DNA of 64,000 nt from Pseudomonadota bacterium (GCA_039028155.1 JBCCIS010000015.1:36772-100771); one strand, 5' to 3'. Shown: positions 1 through 9,568, counted from the stretch's first letter. Notes: generated by a model not told the origin, from the sequence alone. A program made the numbers and translations.

Positions 1-1309
1 AGGTTTCGTGGCCGTGCCGCTGAACTATCGGTACCTGGCGCACGATATCGACCACGCCATCGGTTTGACCGAACCACGGCTGATGATCGCTCATGCCGAG
101 CGCGCAGATGATGTCTCGCAATGCGCCGGCGTTGCCGGTTTGGAACTGGGCGGCCTTTCCGTCGAGGGCGGCTTGCCCGGGTTCGGCTTGTTCGAGCCTC
201 TGACGGAACGCGCCGGCGTCGCCGCACCATCCGACCGCCCCGGCCCGGATGATCCAGCTGTTGTCTTCTTCACATCCGGCAGCACAGGGCAACCCAAGGG
301 TGTCACCCACACGCAACGCAGTCTCGGTCACATCGTGGCATCCCTCCGCGCTGCTTATCGGATCACGGACAGCGATACGATCCTACCGGTATCGTCTTTC
401 TCCCACATGCTGGCGCAAATCATGTCCTATGCCGCGCTTTCCGTGGGTGGAAGCGCAGTTGTCGCCAAGGACATTAGCGTTGGTGCGGTGATGCCCTTGA
501 TGCGGCATCACCAGCCGACCGTGATCGCCATGATGCCCTACGCTCTTACCGAAGTTGTCTACGCATCGGATGACGCCGATGCGGCGTTTGAGAAACTGCG
601 AATGTGCGATTGCGGCGGCGACAAGGTGGCGACGGACCTGCAAAAGAAATTTCAGCAGGTTTCAGGTGTCGAACTTGCAGAGGGTTACGGGCTGACCGAA
701 GTCGGTATCGTGACACACAACCCGCCCGATGGTCCGATTGTTCACGGTTCCGTCGGACCGGCCATGGCCGGAAACGAGTTTTCTGTCCGGGACGCCAAGG
801 GCAACGACCTTGGCGTGGGTGAAGAAGGTGTTCTGTGGGTCCGCTCACCCTCTGTCATGGCCGGGTACTTTGGCGATCCGGCCGCGACCGCCGAGGTGAT
901 CAACGATGGATGGCTCAACACCGGCGATCTCCTCCGCTTTGATGACCAAGGGTACTTCTGGTTCTGTGGACGAAAGAAGCAGATCATTGTTCACGACGGT
1001 TCGAACATCTCGCCGCAGGAAGTCGAAAACGTCTTGCTTGAAAACGATACGATAGAAGCCGCCGCGGTCGTCGGCGTTCCCGATACGCTGCATGGCCAGA
1101 ATGTGCGCGCTTACGTCGTGCTGAAGCCTGGCGTAGAGCAGTTGCCGGCGGCGGAGATACTGGAAAGGGCGCGAGATCGCATTGGCTACAAGGCGCCGGA
1201 GGAGATCTTCGCGATCGAGAGACTCCCCGAAAACGCCGCGGGTAAGATCGACCGCGTGGCGCTTGCCAAAATGGCGTCAGAAGATGTCTCGCCAAGTCGC
1301 AGCCCCTGA
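1..1309 (+). CDS. acyl-CoA synthetase (AMP-binding), 5' truncated
   Basis: Class I adenylate-forming enzyme that activates a carboxylic acid as acyl-AMP and then forms the CoA thioester; substrate unknown. The P-loop-like motif FFTSGSTGQPKG lies near residues 87-98 counted from the GTG at base 8. EGYGLTE follows near residue 223, then the hinge region GRKKQII and a C-terminal AGKIDR bearing the catalytic lysine. Family members have roughly 100 more N-terminal residues and the frame is open to base 1, so the gene starts upstream of the window. The GTG at 8 is internal, not a start. The C-terminal half is intact and ends at TGA. Confidence 0.9.
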   Translation, partial: GFVAVPLNYRYLAHDIDHAIGLTEPRLMIAHAERADDVSQCAGVAGLELGGLSVEGGLPGFGLFEPLTERAGVAAPSDRPGPDDPAVVFFTSGSTGQPKGVTHTQRSLGHIVASLRAAYRITDSDTILPVSSFSHMLAQIMSYAALSVGGSAVVAKDISVGAVMPLMRHHQPTVIAMMPYALTEVVYASDDADAAFEKLRMCDCGGDKVATDLQKKFQQVSGVELAEGYGLTEVGIVTHNPPDGPIVHGSVGPAMAGNEFSVRDAKGNDLGVGEEGVLWVRSPSVMAGYFGDPAATAEVINDGWLNTGDLLRFDDQGYFWFCGRKKQIIVHDGSNISPQEVENVLLENDTIEAAAVVGVPDTLHGQNVRAYVVLKPGVEQLPAAEILERARDRIGYKAPEEIFAIERLPENAAGKIDRVALAKMASEDVSPSRSP

Positions 1310-1380
1310 GTGCAGCCGCGTGCCGGTCCTCACCCGGCAACTGTGTTGATGGTGGAAAGTAGCTTCTCGGAGCTGAAACG

Positions 1381-1899
1381 TTGAACGTCGAACTGGTACG
1401 CGCGCGCGATGATGAGCGTGCCTTCGTGCAGGATCTCGGGCGTCTTTACGTCTATGAGATAGCGCGCGTGTTCGGTCCCGATCCCGAGTGGGCGATCGAC
1501 AAAGACTGGCTCTATGACGCCGACGACTTCGGCACCTATTGGGACGACGGCAACCACCCCTTTGTGATTCACGCCAACGGTCAGGTTGCCGGGTTCTGCC
1601 TGATCGACCGGTACCGCATCGCAGACGGCATCGATTGGAACATGGGGCAGTTTTTTGTGCTGGGGCCGCATGCCGGTCGTGGTGTCGGCCGGGCCGCCGC
1701 CGTAGCCGCCTTCAACCAGTTTCCCGGCCGCTGGCAGGTGACGCAGGTACCAAGCAACGATCCGGCTATCGCGTTCTGGCGGCGCGTCATCGGCGACTAC
1801 ACCGCCGGCGGCTTTGCCGAAGAGAGTATGCCGGACCCGCGCCGCGATAACGAACCGCGCAACGTCATGACGTTCGAGAGCCCGCCGTCTGGAACTTGA
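1381..1899 (+). CDS. GNAT family N-acetyltransferase
   Basis: 172-residue predicted acetyl-CoA-dependent acetyltransferase; substrate unknown. The middle reads FFVLGPHAGRGVGRAA, the acetyl-CoA pyrophosphate-binding motif A (R/QxxGxG/A). The tail has PSNDPAIAFWRRV, typical of motif B in the YjaB/predicted-acetyltransferase group. The start is TTG, chosen because GGAG sits nine bases upstream and no ATG fits the domain. It lies 70 bases after the ligase on the same strand, but no functional link is evident. Confidence 0.85.
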   Translation: MNVELVRARDDERAFVQDLGRLYVYEIARVFGPDPEWAIDKDWLYDADDFGTYWDDGNHPFVIHANGQVAGFCLIDRYRIADGIDWNMGQFFVLGPHAGRGVGRAAAVAAFNQFPGRWQVTQVPSNDPAIAFWRRVIGDYTAGGFAEESMPDPRRDNEPRNVMTFESPPSGT

Positions 1900-1999
1900 C
1901 AGTTCGCCGAACAAGACAAAAGATCACCACATACGACCAGGAAGTTAGTATCCGCCAACCTGCTCGCGTCCTGCGGGCGGTTCGTCTCTTCGCGATAAG

Positions 2000-3196
2000 G
2001 TGCCGTCGGTGAACTTGCGTTTATCACGCTTGCTGGATGTTGCCGATGTTCCGCACGCCTATCCCTTTGCGCTTGTGCAGGCGGCGGTGGCGGCGTCCTG
2101 GGTGCTGCCCAGCGCGGTGATCCCGATCCTGGCGCTGGACCGGTTGGGCGGTGCGCAGGAAGCCAGCGTCTTCTTTTTTGCCGTCAGCTTCGTGGGACTC
2201 TTTGGCGCCCTGGTGGTGCCATCCATGGTCGACAAGTTTGGCCGCCGCACAGTCTTCATTCTGGGCGCGCTGCTGATCGCGGCCGCTGGCGTCGTGTTCC
2301 CGATCGCCGGCGCGATCGGCCTTGCCGCCGGCATGGCCTGCTACATCTTCGGGTTCCTGTGTCTGGACATCACCTACAACGTCGCGATGATGGAGCGTAT
2401 TCCGCGCAAGGCCTTCGCGCGGTTCGAGCCCGTGCGGATGATGTGTGTCGGCGCCGGTTTTGTCATTGCGCCGTGGCTTGGCGTGCGCCTGAGCCTGGAT
2501 GTCGGAACCTGGGCGACCTTTGCGGTGATGGCGGCGCTGACCGTGATTTCGGCGATCTTTACCTTCCGATACCGCCTGATCGAGGAGTCCGGTAACCAGA
2601 CGACCGCGCGGCGGCCATCCAACCCGCTGCGTTTCGTACCGCGTTTCGCACGACAACCCCGGCTTCGCCTGGCATGGCTGTTGGCCTTCGTGCGGTCGTG
2701 CTGGTGGACGATGTTCTTCATTTACGCGCCGATCTACTGCGTCGAATACGGCCTGGGCGAGGACATGGCCGGCATCATTCTGTCGGTTGCCTCGGTCTTC
2801 ATGTTGCTGGTGCCGCTTTGGGGCCGGCTTGGCCGGCGTATCGGCATGCGTGCCCTGCTCGCCATCGGATATCTGGGCACGGGCCTGTTGTCGGCGGCGG
2901 TGACGCCGCTCGCCGACTGGCCGGTCATGGGCGTCATGCTGCTGCTGGCCGCCGCCCTGGCCGGTTCGCTGATCGACGCTGTTGGCAACGCGCTGTTCCT
3001 GCGCGCCGTTCATCCCCATGAACGCGCGGAGATGGCGGCGGTCTTCACGACCTATCGCGAAACCGCCAAGATTGGCGCGCCAGGCGCTTTCGCGGTGCTG
3101 TTGAGCGTCTTTTCGTTGCCTGCCGTGTTTCTGGCCGGCGGTTTGTTCGCCGTCGCCGGCGCCTGGTACACGCGCTACGTTCCCAAGCGTTACTGA
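2000..3196 (+). CDS. MFS transporter, about 12 membrane segments
   Basis: Major facilitator superfamily secondary carrier, 398 residues, substrate unknown. Hydrophobic segments alternate throughout. The loop between segments 2 and 3 carries the family signature DKFGRR, with the equivalent RLGRRIG in the second half, which supports two six-helix halves. GTG at 2000 or the in-frame GTG at 2009 could start it; neither has a clear ribosome-binding site. A same-length open frame on the opposite strand is a codon-bias shadow. No regulator is adjacent, so the substrate cannot be inferred. Confidence 0.87.
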   Translation: MPSVNLRLSRLLDVADVPHAYPFALVQAAVAASWVLPSAVIPILALDRLGGAQEASVFFFAVSFVGLFGALVVPSMVDKFGRRTVFILGALLIAAAGVVFPIAGAIGLAAGMACYIFGFLCLDITYNVAMMERIPRKAFARFEPVRMMCVGAGFVIAPWLGVRLSLDVGTWATFAVMAALTVISAIFTFRYRLIEESGNQTTARRPSNPLRFVPRFARQPRLRLAWLLAFVRSCWWTMFFIYAPIYCVEYGLGEDMAGIILSVASVFMLLVPLWGRLGRRIGMRALLAIGYLGTGLLSAAVTPLADWPVMGVMLLLAAALAGSLIDAVGNALFLRAVHPHERAEMAAVFTTYRETAKIGAPGAFAVLLSVFSLPAVFLAGGLFAVAGAWYTRYVPKRY

Positions 3197-3359
3197 ACGG
3201 CACGTGCGCACGGTCGTCACGGCAACGTGAAGCCGCAGAGCGGATCTGCTTTATCGCGGGCGTAGGGTCCGCCCGCTTCCCCCCGTAAGACCGGTATGCC
3301 GCCATGGGCCGAGGCCCTGGCGTCCGCGTGTCGAGCGCTTCGAGGGGAGAGTAGCTTCG

Positions 3360-3959
3360 ATGTTCAAGACCTTAGCCGTAGCCGCGCTTTTGAGCCCGAT
3401 GGGCTTGCCTTCCATCGACGACCACCCGCCGTCAGCCACCGCCTTATTGCCCGAGCCTGCCGTCATCGAGCAACTGGGCGGGCAGACCTATCACCCGACC
3501 TATGTGAACCAACCCTATCCGCAGCCCCAGGCCCAGTCGTTCTTTGGCCCGTGCAACCGCGACAACCTGATCGGCGCGCTTGCCGGCGGCGCGGCGGGCG
3601 GCCTTTTGGGCAGCCAGATCGGCAAGGGCAACGGCCAGCTCGTCGCGGTCGGCGCCGGCGTTCTGATCGGCGCGCTGTTGGGCCAAGAGATCGGCTCAAG
3701 CCTGAGCGCCGGCGATATCGCCTGTGCCGAACAAGCGGGCAATCAGGCGCATACCGTACCGGTCGGCCAACAGATCGCTTGGAACAACCCGCAGACCGGC
3801 AACGCCGGCTACGTCGTGCCGGTGCGCGACGGCACCCACCAGGTTACCGGCCAGTACTGCCGGGAGTACCAGACCGTCGTCTACGTCGGCGGCCGCACGG
3901 AAAGCGGCTACGGCACCGCGTGCTACCGGCCGGACGGATCGTGGGAGATCATCAACTAG
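3360..3959 (+). CDS. glycine-zipper 2TM surface protein (17 kDa antigen-like)
   Basis: 199-residue exported protein with a short hydrophobic N-terminus (MFKTLAVAALLS). It has a glycine-zipper segment around residues 72-118: ALAGGAAGGLLGSQIG, then GVLIGALLGQEIG. This matches the outer-membrane-associated glycine-zipper family that includes the Rickettsia 17 kDa antigen. The C-terminal part has four cysteines and the RT0821/Lpp0805-like pattern of a soluble beta domain (YCREYQTVV, ACYRPDGSWEI). GGGGAGAG lies about ten bases upstream of the ATG. A strong hairpin follows the stop. Confidence 0.8.
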   Translation: MFKTLAVAALLSPMGLPSIDDHPPSATALLPEPAVIEQLGGQTYHPTYVNQPYPQPQAQSFFGPCNRDNLIGALAGGAAGGLLGSQIGKGNGQLVAVGAGVLIGALLGQEIGSSLSAGDIACAEQAGNQAHTVPVGQQIAWNNPQTGNAGYVVPVRDGTHQVTGQYCREYQTVVYVGGRTESGYGTACYRPDGSWEIIN

Positions 3960-3991
3960 GTCTTCGAGCAGACCTGACAGGCCTAAACATG

Positions 3992-4027
3992 ATGATGCGG
4001 AACCGCTCAACAACGGTTCCGCATCAT
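3992..4027 (+). terminator. perfect 14-bp hairpin after glycine-zipper gene
   Basis: ATGATGCGGAACCG at 3992-4005 pairs exactly with 4014-4027 across an 8-base loop, 32 bases after the stop at 3959. No T-run follows on either strand, so this may be a Rho-dependent end or an mRNA 3' stabiliser rather than a classical intrinsic terminator. Confidence 0.55.
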
Positions 4028-4097
4028 GACGTCCTGCTTTGAACGATTGGCGACGGCTCCGGAACAGCCAGCAATCGAACGGCGTTTGAGACCCCGC

Positions 4098-4460
4098 CTA
4101 TTGGGTCGGCGGGCGGTAGGTCGTGTTGCGGCGACCGGCCGCGGCGCGACGCTCCAGAATGTCGTTCCAGGGATCCCAGGTCGCCAGCGGAACCGGCGAG
4201 GTTCTGGGACAGGTCACCAGGAACTCGGTCTCGGGAAACCGCTGCCGCAGCTTATCGAGGTCATCCTCGGTATCGTCCGGCAGATCGGTCATATCAATCA
4301 GCACAACATTGGGTTTGGGATCACCCTTGCCCAGCGACATCAACGACTTCAAGTTGACCGCCTGCAGGGTGACGCACATTCCCCGATAACCAAAGATATC
4401 TGCCAGTTTTTGACGAGAATCCTGGTCGCGCCCGACACAGTAAGCAAAGCTCGATGTTGC
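4098..4460 (-). CDS. hypothetical protein with receiver-like fold
   Basis: About 120 residues. The pattern (beta strand YCVGRDQDSRQKLADIF, then NVVLIDMTDLPDD with a central Asp, then FLVTCPR) resembles the first strands of a CheY-like receiver domain. I see no clear conserved Lys or output domain, so it may be a degenerate receiver. I prefer the ATG at 4460 because GGGGGA lies seven bases upstream and the domain begins there; the longer start at 4511 lacks a site. Function unknown. A structured AT-rich region lies upstream. Confidence 0.55.
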   Translation of the reverse strand, partial: ATSSFAYCVGRDQDSRQKLADIFGYRGMCVTLQAVNLKSLMSLGKGDPKPNVVLIDMTDLPDDTEDDLDKLRQRFPETEFLVTCPRTSPVPLATWDPWNDILERRAAAGRRNTTYRPPTQ

Positions 4461-4907
4461 CATTGCGGCATCCCCCACCTGAGTGGCCAAACTTGCCTCG
4501 ATTCCAGCCATATCGATTCACCATTTGGAATCTGACTTCTACGGCCGTTACCGAGACGTGAGATTATCTTCGTGTGATAACCTCTTGACTCAAAACGAAG
4601 ATACCATAACGGCCAATTCGTATCCAAAAGGTTAACGGATTAGAGGGTGGCGTAAGTGCGCGGCGTCACACGTCAAGTGTGCGCGTCGTCACGATCCCGC
4701 GTTTTATGGTTCGACAGGATGGTTAATCGGCAGAACACCGCCGATTCCTGAAGATCATGGACGCGCGATCAATATCCCGCACGGGCGGCAAATCCCGTCG
4801 AAAGGGGTGTGATTCTGAGAACACAGTGCCTGCGAAAAAACACTGAGTCCGAGCAGGTTGGCGCCGAGTCCTGAGTCTCAGGACTCGAAAACGGCGTCAA
4901 ACGTTAA
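4461..4907. other. non-coding interval with nested inverted repeats
   Basis: No convincing gene in about 450 bases between two minus-strand genes. An AT-rich block holds nested inverted repeats: outer GGCCGTTA 4543-4550 with 4607-4614, inner ATCTTCGT 4566-4573 with 4595-4602. It is probably the promoter/operator region of the minus-strand gene at 4098-4460. Near the other end a 10-bp hairpin (4865-4874 with 4878-4887, loop GTC) sits just past the stop of the DUF3303 gene and may mark its 3' end. Confidence 0.5.
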
Positions 4908-5189
4908 CTAGGTGGGGTCGAGAATATCGGCGAGCGCCGCTGCGGTCGCCTTGCCGGTCTGGACCGGGATGATTTCGAAGGCGACGAGGTCCGACCACTG
5001 ACCGACCCAGCGCTGTAGAAGGCCGACATCGTCGCATTCCATGACCTGAAAGCAGCGGCTCATATCGGCCGCGATCCAGCTCTCGTGGAAGATCAGGCCA
5101 TCGGGCACCATGCGGCCCTGGTCACGAAACCGGCGGTAAACCGCACGGCCGTCCTGATTACGGAATGTCTCGATGACAAAGTAGAGCAT
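4908..5189 (-). CDS. DUF3303 family protein
   Basis: 93 residues, full length for DUF3303, a small ferredoxin-like (dimeric alpha/beta barrel-like) family of unknown function. Diagnostic stretches are MLYFVIETF at the start, VYRRFRDQGRMVPDGL, SRCFQVMECDD and WSDLVAFEIIPV. It lies 42 bases downstream of prs on the same strand and could be cotranscribed with it; no functional link is known. Confidence 0.8.
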   Translation of the reverse strand: MLYFVIETFRNQDGRAVYRRFRDQGRMVPDGLIFHESWIAADMSRCFQVMECDDVGLLQRWVGQWSDLVAFEIIPVQTGKATAAALADILDPT

Positions 5190-5231
5190 GGCCTCCCCTC
5201 CCCTTTCGTTGGTGGATCAGTTTCATTGGCA

Positions 5232-6176
5232 TCACCGGAACAATGCGGATACGGACGATCCGTTGTGGATGGCGCCGATGGCATTGGCGAACAAGCCGGC
5301 GATGGACACGACCTCGACCTTGGCACTGCGGCGCTCGGCCGGGATCGGGATCGAGTTGGTGACGACGACGCGGCCAATCGGCGAGCCGTCCAGCTTGGCC
5401 TTGGCGTTGCCGGACATCACGGGATGCATGGCGGCGGCCTCGATCCGCTTGGCGCCCTGACTTTGCAGATAATCGGCAGCCGCGATCAAGGTACCGCCGC
5501 TGGCTATTTCATCGTCGACAATCAGGGCGTCGCGCCCGTCGACATCGCCGATCAGACCGACGGCGACCGCCTGTTCACTGTCGTCGTGGCGCCGCTTGTC
5601 GATGATCGCCATGGGCAGGTTCAGCCGGTGAGCATAATGCTCGAGGTCCTTGGCCTCGCCGACATCGCCGGCGACCAGAACCGTGTTTTCAAGCGGCATC
5701 GCCTGGAGCAGGTGGTCGCAGACAAGCGGCGTGGCGTCGAGTTGGTCGACGGGAATGCGGAAGAATCCCTGCACCTGCGGCGAATGCAGGTTCATGGTCA
5801 AGACCCGGTCGGCGCCGGCCGTCTCCAGGAGGTCGGCGATCAGCCGCGCCGTGATCGAGATCCGCGGCCGGTCCTTCTTGTCGGAGCGGGCATAGGGAAA
5901 GTACGGCATGACGGCGGTGATGCGCCGGGCCGAGGCATGTTTGAGCGCGTCGATCATGATGAGCAGCTCGACGATGCCGTCGGAAACCGGCGGACAGGAT
6001 GTCTGGATGACGAAGACATCACTCTCGCGGACGTTCTCGTTGCACTGAAAAAGGATGTTTTCGTTGCCGAACCGGACCGTCTCGGTCTGGGTCAGGGAAA
6101 GGCCGAGGCAATCGGCGATCTCCCGGGCAAGGTCGGGATGGGACGTGCCGGAGATGAGCTTGATGTCGTTTGCCAT
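5232..6176 (-). CDS. prs: ribose-phosphate pyrophosphokinase
   Basis: Makes PRPP from ribose 5-phosphate and ATP for purine, pyrimidine, His, Trp and NAD synthesis. 314 residues is the normal class I length. It starts KLISGTSHPDLA and carries RFGNENI, YFPYARSDKKDRPR (the flexible loop and ATP-binding region), NLHSPQVQGFF and the PRPP-binding loop VDDEIASGGTL. The C-terminal SIPIP and VVSIAGLFANAI are also family features. Long open frames on the other strand here are shadows. Confidence 0.96.
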   Translation of the reverse strand: MANDIKLISGTSHPDLAREIADCLGLSLTQTETVRFGNENILFQCNENVRESDVFVIQTSCPPVSDGIVELLIMIDALKHASARRITAVMPYFPYARSDKKDRPRISITARLIADLLETAGADRVLTMNLHSPQVQGFFRIPVDQLDATPLVCDHLLQAMPLENTVLVAGDVGEAKDLEHYAHRLNLPMAIIDKRRHDDSEQAVAVGLIGDVDGRDALIVDDEIASGGTLIAAADYLQSQGAKRIEAAAMHPVMSGNAKAKLDGSPIGRVVVTNSIPIPAERRSAKVEVVSIAGLFANAIGAIHNGSSVSALFR

Positions 6177-6310
6177 GGTCCCCCGCGCCTGATGGCCGAG
6201 GGTTTAAGCCAGCGCCGAGCACGAGGCCAGAGGAAAACGTCGGACACGCTCAGGATTAGACGGCTGAAGGCCGTGCCACTGGCAGAGCGGCGGGCGTGAC
6301 CAGGATCAGA

Positions 6311-7432
6311 TCACTCGCCGGGCGTCAGATCGATGATCGCCGGTTCCGTGTTCTCGTTCATCGGGATGCTGATGGGATCAGGACCCATCGCGCCAAAGTC
6401 GATACGCCCCAGGTCAACAGCGTGGACGGCGCGGTCGAACTGGGTGTGGTAGTAATAGACCATGTTCGTCATGTCGGCGGCCGTCGTCCATTGCGTCGCG
6501 CTATAGAGCAGGTCGCCAGCCTCGACATCGTTGTCCGCGCCTTCGGCGGCGCCCAGCGGAATGTTGAAGTTATCGAGTATCCGGAAGGCTTCGCGCACGG
6601 TGTCGTAGCCGCCTTGCGTCACGCGCGCGGACTGCGAAAACGCGACGGCGCGCACGAACCGCGACGGCGGCGTGAAGTCGCCGGGCAGACCGATCATGCC
6701 GCTGCCGGCGCCAAGCGGACTGAAGGTCAAGCCGCCGACTTCGCGTGACGGCACCGAGATGGCCGAGAGGTTGAGGTAGTTGTTGAGGTTGGTGATATGC
6801 CAATCGTAGGTCGGCGAGTTGGTGATGACGCCTAGCGGCGCCTCGAAGATCGTCACCTCACCGTCGATGTATTCGACGACGATGCGTCCGCCGTGCCGGT
6901 CGGCGACCAGCATATGCAGGGGAAACGGAAAGCCGAGCTTGGGATCGTCAATGGCGACAACGCGAATGTCGTCGAGGCCCGCCCGTACCTCCTCGACCGT
7001 CTCGAACATGGAGAGCACGTAGCCCGCCAGGTGGATGCCGGCGATCGATTGATCGGCCAGCGCGGGATCGTAGGTCTGGTACTCCGTGAACCCCGGCAGA
7101 TAGAAGAGACCCGCCGACAGTCCGGCTTCGTTGAGGCCGTCGCCCGGCGTCGGGTGGCCGAGCATGCTGGTGCCGACGACGCCGAACCGTCCGGTCCAGG
7201 TGGCGCCGGGCGCGCCGTCCGGCATGTCGCCGGCGTGATAGACATAGCCGCGCGGTACGATGTCGAGCGTCGGCTGCAAATCGAACGGGCCCCATTCGAC
7301 AGTCCTGGCCCTGACCGTGGTACCGTCCGAGCCCACCAGCATGATGCCGGTGCAAGCGAGCGCGATTGACGACGAGGCAAGCAAGGCGATCGCGCCAACA
7401 AGCGCGCGCTTGGTAAAGGTGGTGATGTTCAT
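6311..7432 (-). CDS. secreted linear amide C-N hydrolase (choloylglycine hydrolase family)
   Basis: Ntn-type hydrolase of the penicillin V acylase / bile-salt hydrolase family, predicted to cleave linear amides in the periplasm; natural substrate unknown. The start at 7432 is chosen because GGGGAGA precedes it and it gives a clean signal peptide ending IALA, directly followed by CTGIM. Signal-peptidase cleavage at the AxA site would expose that Cys as the N-terminal nucleophile, as the family requires. RTVEWG follows (catalytic Arg region), with GLNEAGLSAGLFYLPG and TNSPTYDWH (conserved Asn region) further on. 373 residues. Confidence 0.88.
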   Translation of the reverse strand: MNITTFTKRALVGAIALLASSSIALACTGIMLVGSDGTTVRARTVEWGPFDLQPTLDIVPRGYVYHAGDMPDGAPGATWTGRFGVVGTSMLGHPTPGDGLNEAGLSAGLFYLPGFTEYQTYDPALADQSIAGIHLAGYVLSMFETVEEVRAGLDDIRVVAIDDPKLGFPFPLHMLVADRHGGRIVVEYIDGEVTIFEAPLGVITNSPTYDWHITNLNNYLNLSAISVPSREVGGLTFSPLGAGSGMIGLPGDFTPPSRFVRAVAFSQSARVTQGGYDTVREAFRILDNFNIPLGAAEGADNDVEAGDLLYSATQWTTAADMTNMVYYYHTQFDRAVHAVDLGRIDFGAMGPDPISIPMNENTEPAIIDLTPGE

Positions 7433-7585
7433 GGCCAATCTCCCCAAACCCCTGTTGCGCCGTGATTCTAGCCGGCGTCTGGCAATAGCATAACGCAAGA
7501 ACGCGTACGTACCGCGACAGTCCCTCGCCTTTCCGCGTCCCGGCCGCGTGCAGCGGCAAGCTGGGATGTGATCGTGATCGCCGGA

Positions 7586-9484
7586 CTAACCCTTCGCGTA
7601 GCCCAGCGGTTTGAGCGCCTCGGTGATCTCGCCCAGGATCGCGGGGTCGTCGATCGTCGGCGGCACGGGGACGTCCTCGCCGTCGGCGATCTGGCGCATG
7701 GTCTTGCGCAGGATCTTGCCCGAGCGGGTCTTGGGCAGGCGCTCAACAACGGTGGCGGACTTGAAGCTGGCAACCGGACCGATGTCGTCGCGCACCATCT
7801 GGATGACTTCCTTGACGATCTCCGCATCCGGCCGGTTGACGCCTGCCTTCAAGACCATGAAGCCGACGGGTACGTGGCCCTTCAGCTTGTCGGCGACGCC
7901 GACCACGGCGCATTCGGCGACGTCCTGGTGTTTGGCCAACACCTCCTCCATACCGCCTGTCGAGAGGCGGTGACCGGCGACGTTAATCAGATCGTCGGTG
8001 CGGCTCATAATGTAGACGTAGCCGTCCTCGTCGATCATGCCGGCGTCGCCGGTTTTGTAGTAGCCGGGGAAGTCGGCCATATAGGCGTCGATCAGACCCT
8101 GGTCGTTGTTCCACAGCGTCGGCAGGCCCGATGGCGGCAGCGGCAGCTTGACGCAGATGGCGCCGATCTCGCCGGTCGGGGCCTTGTGGCCGCCGTCATC
8201 CAGGATGTCGATCGCGTAGCCCGGCACCGGTTTCGTCGGTGAGCCGTACTTGACCGGGAAGCGGCCAAGACCCAAGCAGTTGGCCGCCATCGCCCAGCCG
8301 GTCTCGGTCTGCCACCAGTGATCGATCACCGGACGGTCCAGGATGCGTTCGGCCCACTGGATGGTGTCGGGGTCCGCGCGTTCACCGGCCAGGAACAAGG
8401 TGACGAACTTCGAGAGGTCGTACTGGCCGACCAGCTTGCCGTCGGGATCGTCGCGCTTGATGGCGCGGAACGCGGTCGGCGCCGTAAAGAGCGCCTTGAC
8501 GCCGTGTTGCGATATGACACGCCAGAAGACGCCGGCATCCGGCGTGCCGACGGGCTTGCCCTCGAACAGGATGGTCGCACAGCCGTGCAGCAAGGGTGCG
8601 TAGACGATGTAGCTGTGGCCGACGACCCAGCCGATGTCGGAGGCCGCCCACCAGACGTCGCCGGGGTCGAGGTCATAAACCGCCTTCATCGACCACTTCA
8701 ACGCGACCATGTGGCCGCCGTTATCGCGCACCACGCCCTTCGGTTTGCCGGTGGTGCCGGAGGTATAGAGGATATAGAGCGGATCGGTCGCCTTGACCTG
8801 CACGCAATCGGCGGGCTCGGCCTTGGCCAGTTCCGTGTCCCAGTCGAGATCGCGGCCGGCGACGAGTGCCTCCGGCTGCTGTTCGCGCTGGAGCACGATG
8901 ACTTTCTCGGGCTTGTGGCCGGCGAGCTCGAAGGCTTCGTTGAGGATGGGCATGTAGGCGACGATGCGCCCGGGCTCGATGCCGCAGGTCGCGGTCAGGA
9001 CCAGCTTTGGCGTGGCATCGTCGAGGCGCTTGGCAACCTCGCTGGCAGCGAAGCCGCCGAAGACGACGGAATGGATGGCGCCGAGCCGCGCGCACGCCAG
9101 CATGGCGATGACGGCCTGGGGCACGGCGGGCATATAGATGAGGACGCGATCGCCCTTTTCGACGCCGTTGGCTTTCAAGACGCCCGCCATCAGCGCGACG
9201 GCGTCTTTAAGTTCGGAGAAGGTCCAGGTCTTGACGACGCCGGTGATCGGGCTGTCATAGATCAGCGCGCGCTGATCGCCACGTCCCGCGTTCACATGGC
9301 GGTCGACAGCATTGAAGCAGGTGTTGGTCTCCGCGCCGTCGAACCAGTGGTAGAAGGGCGGTTTATCGTCGTCGAGCACACGGTCCCAGGGTTTGGTCCA
9401 GTCGATATCGGCGGCCAATTCGCCCCAGAATCCCTCCGGATCCTCCATCGAGCGGCGATAGGCTTCGTCATAGGCCCGCGTCAT
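7586..9484 (-). CDS. prpE: propionyl-CoA synthetase
   Basis: Converts propionate, ATP and CoA to propionyl-CoA. 632 residues. The ACAS N-terminal domain (DPEGFWGELAADIDW, KPPFYHWFDGAETNTCFN) fits PrpE/ACSS3 rather than AcsA. The ATP-binding motif YILYTSGTTGKPKG, WWQTETGW, YKTGDAG and the C-terminal TRSGKILRKTMR with the acylation-target lysine are present. No prpBCD genes are next to it. Only a substrate-binding protein lies upstream on the same strand, 84 bases away. Acetate or other short acids remain possible substrates. Confidence 0.92.
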   Translation of the reverse strand: MTRAYDEAYRRSMEDPEGFWGELAADIDWTKPWDRVLDDDKPPFYHWFDGAETNTCFNAVDRHVNAGRGDQRALIYDSPITGVVKTWTFSELKDAVALMAGVLKANGVEKGDRVLIYMPAVPQAVIAMLACARLGAIHSVVFGGFAASEVAKRLDDATPKLVLTATCGIEPGRIVAYMPILNEAFELAGHKPEKVIVLQREQQPEALVAGRDLDWDTELAKAEPADCVQVKATDPLYILYTSGTTGKPKGVVRDNGGHMVALKWSMKAVYDLDPGDVWWAASDIGWVVGHSYIVYAPLLHGCATILFEGKPVGTPDAGVFWRVISQHGVKALFTAPTAFRAIKRDDPDGKLVGQYDLSKFVTLFLAGERADPDTIQWAERILDRPVIDHWWQTETGWAMAANCLGLGRFPVKYGSPTKPVPGYAIDILDDGGHKAPTGEIGAICVKLPLPPSGLPTLWNNDQGLIDAYMADFPGYYKTGDAGMIDEDGYVYIMSRTDDLINVAGHRLSTGGMEEVLAKHQDVAECAVVGVADKLKGHVPVGFMVLKAGVNRPDAEIVKEVIQMVRDDIGPVASFKSATVVERLPKTRSGKILRKTMRQIADGEDVPVPPTIDDPAILGEITEALKPLGYAKG

Positions 9485-9568
9485 GGTTGCCTCCCCGTTT
9501 GTCCTGAACCTCTTACCATCGGGTATGCCACCTACCCTTGCGCCAGATCAACCGTGGCCGCTGACCGC

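Noticed and set aside
2024..3220. Long minus-strand frame opposite the MFS gene
   Set aside because: Same span as the real gene, no family motif, low-complexity Gly/Arg/His/Gln composition; a codon-bias shadow in G+C-rich DNA.
4865..4887. 10-bp hairpin as an intrinsic terminator
   Set aside because: No T-run on either strand and only a three-base loop; kept only as a possible 3' end mark.
5085..6299. 404-codon plus-strand frame over prs
   Set aside because: Lies fully over a clear prs gene and has no domain pattern.
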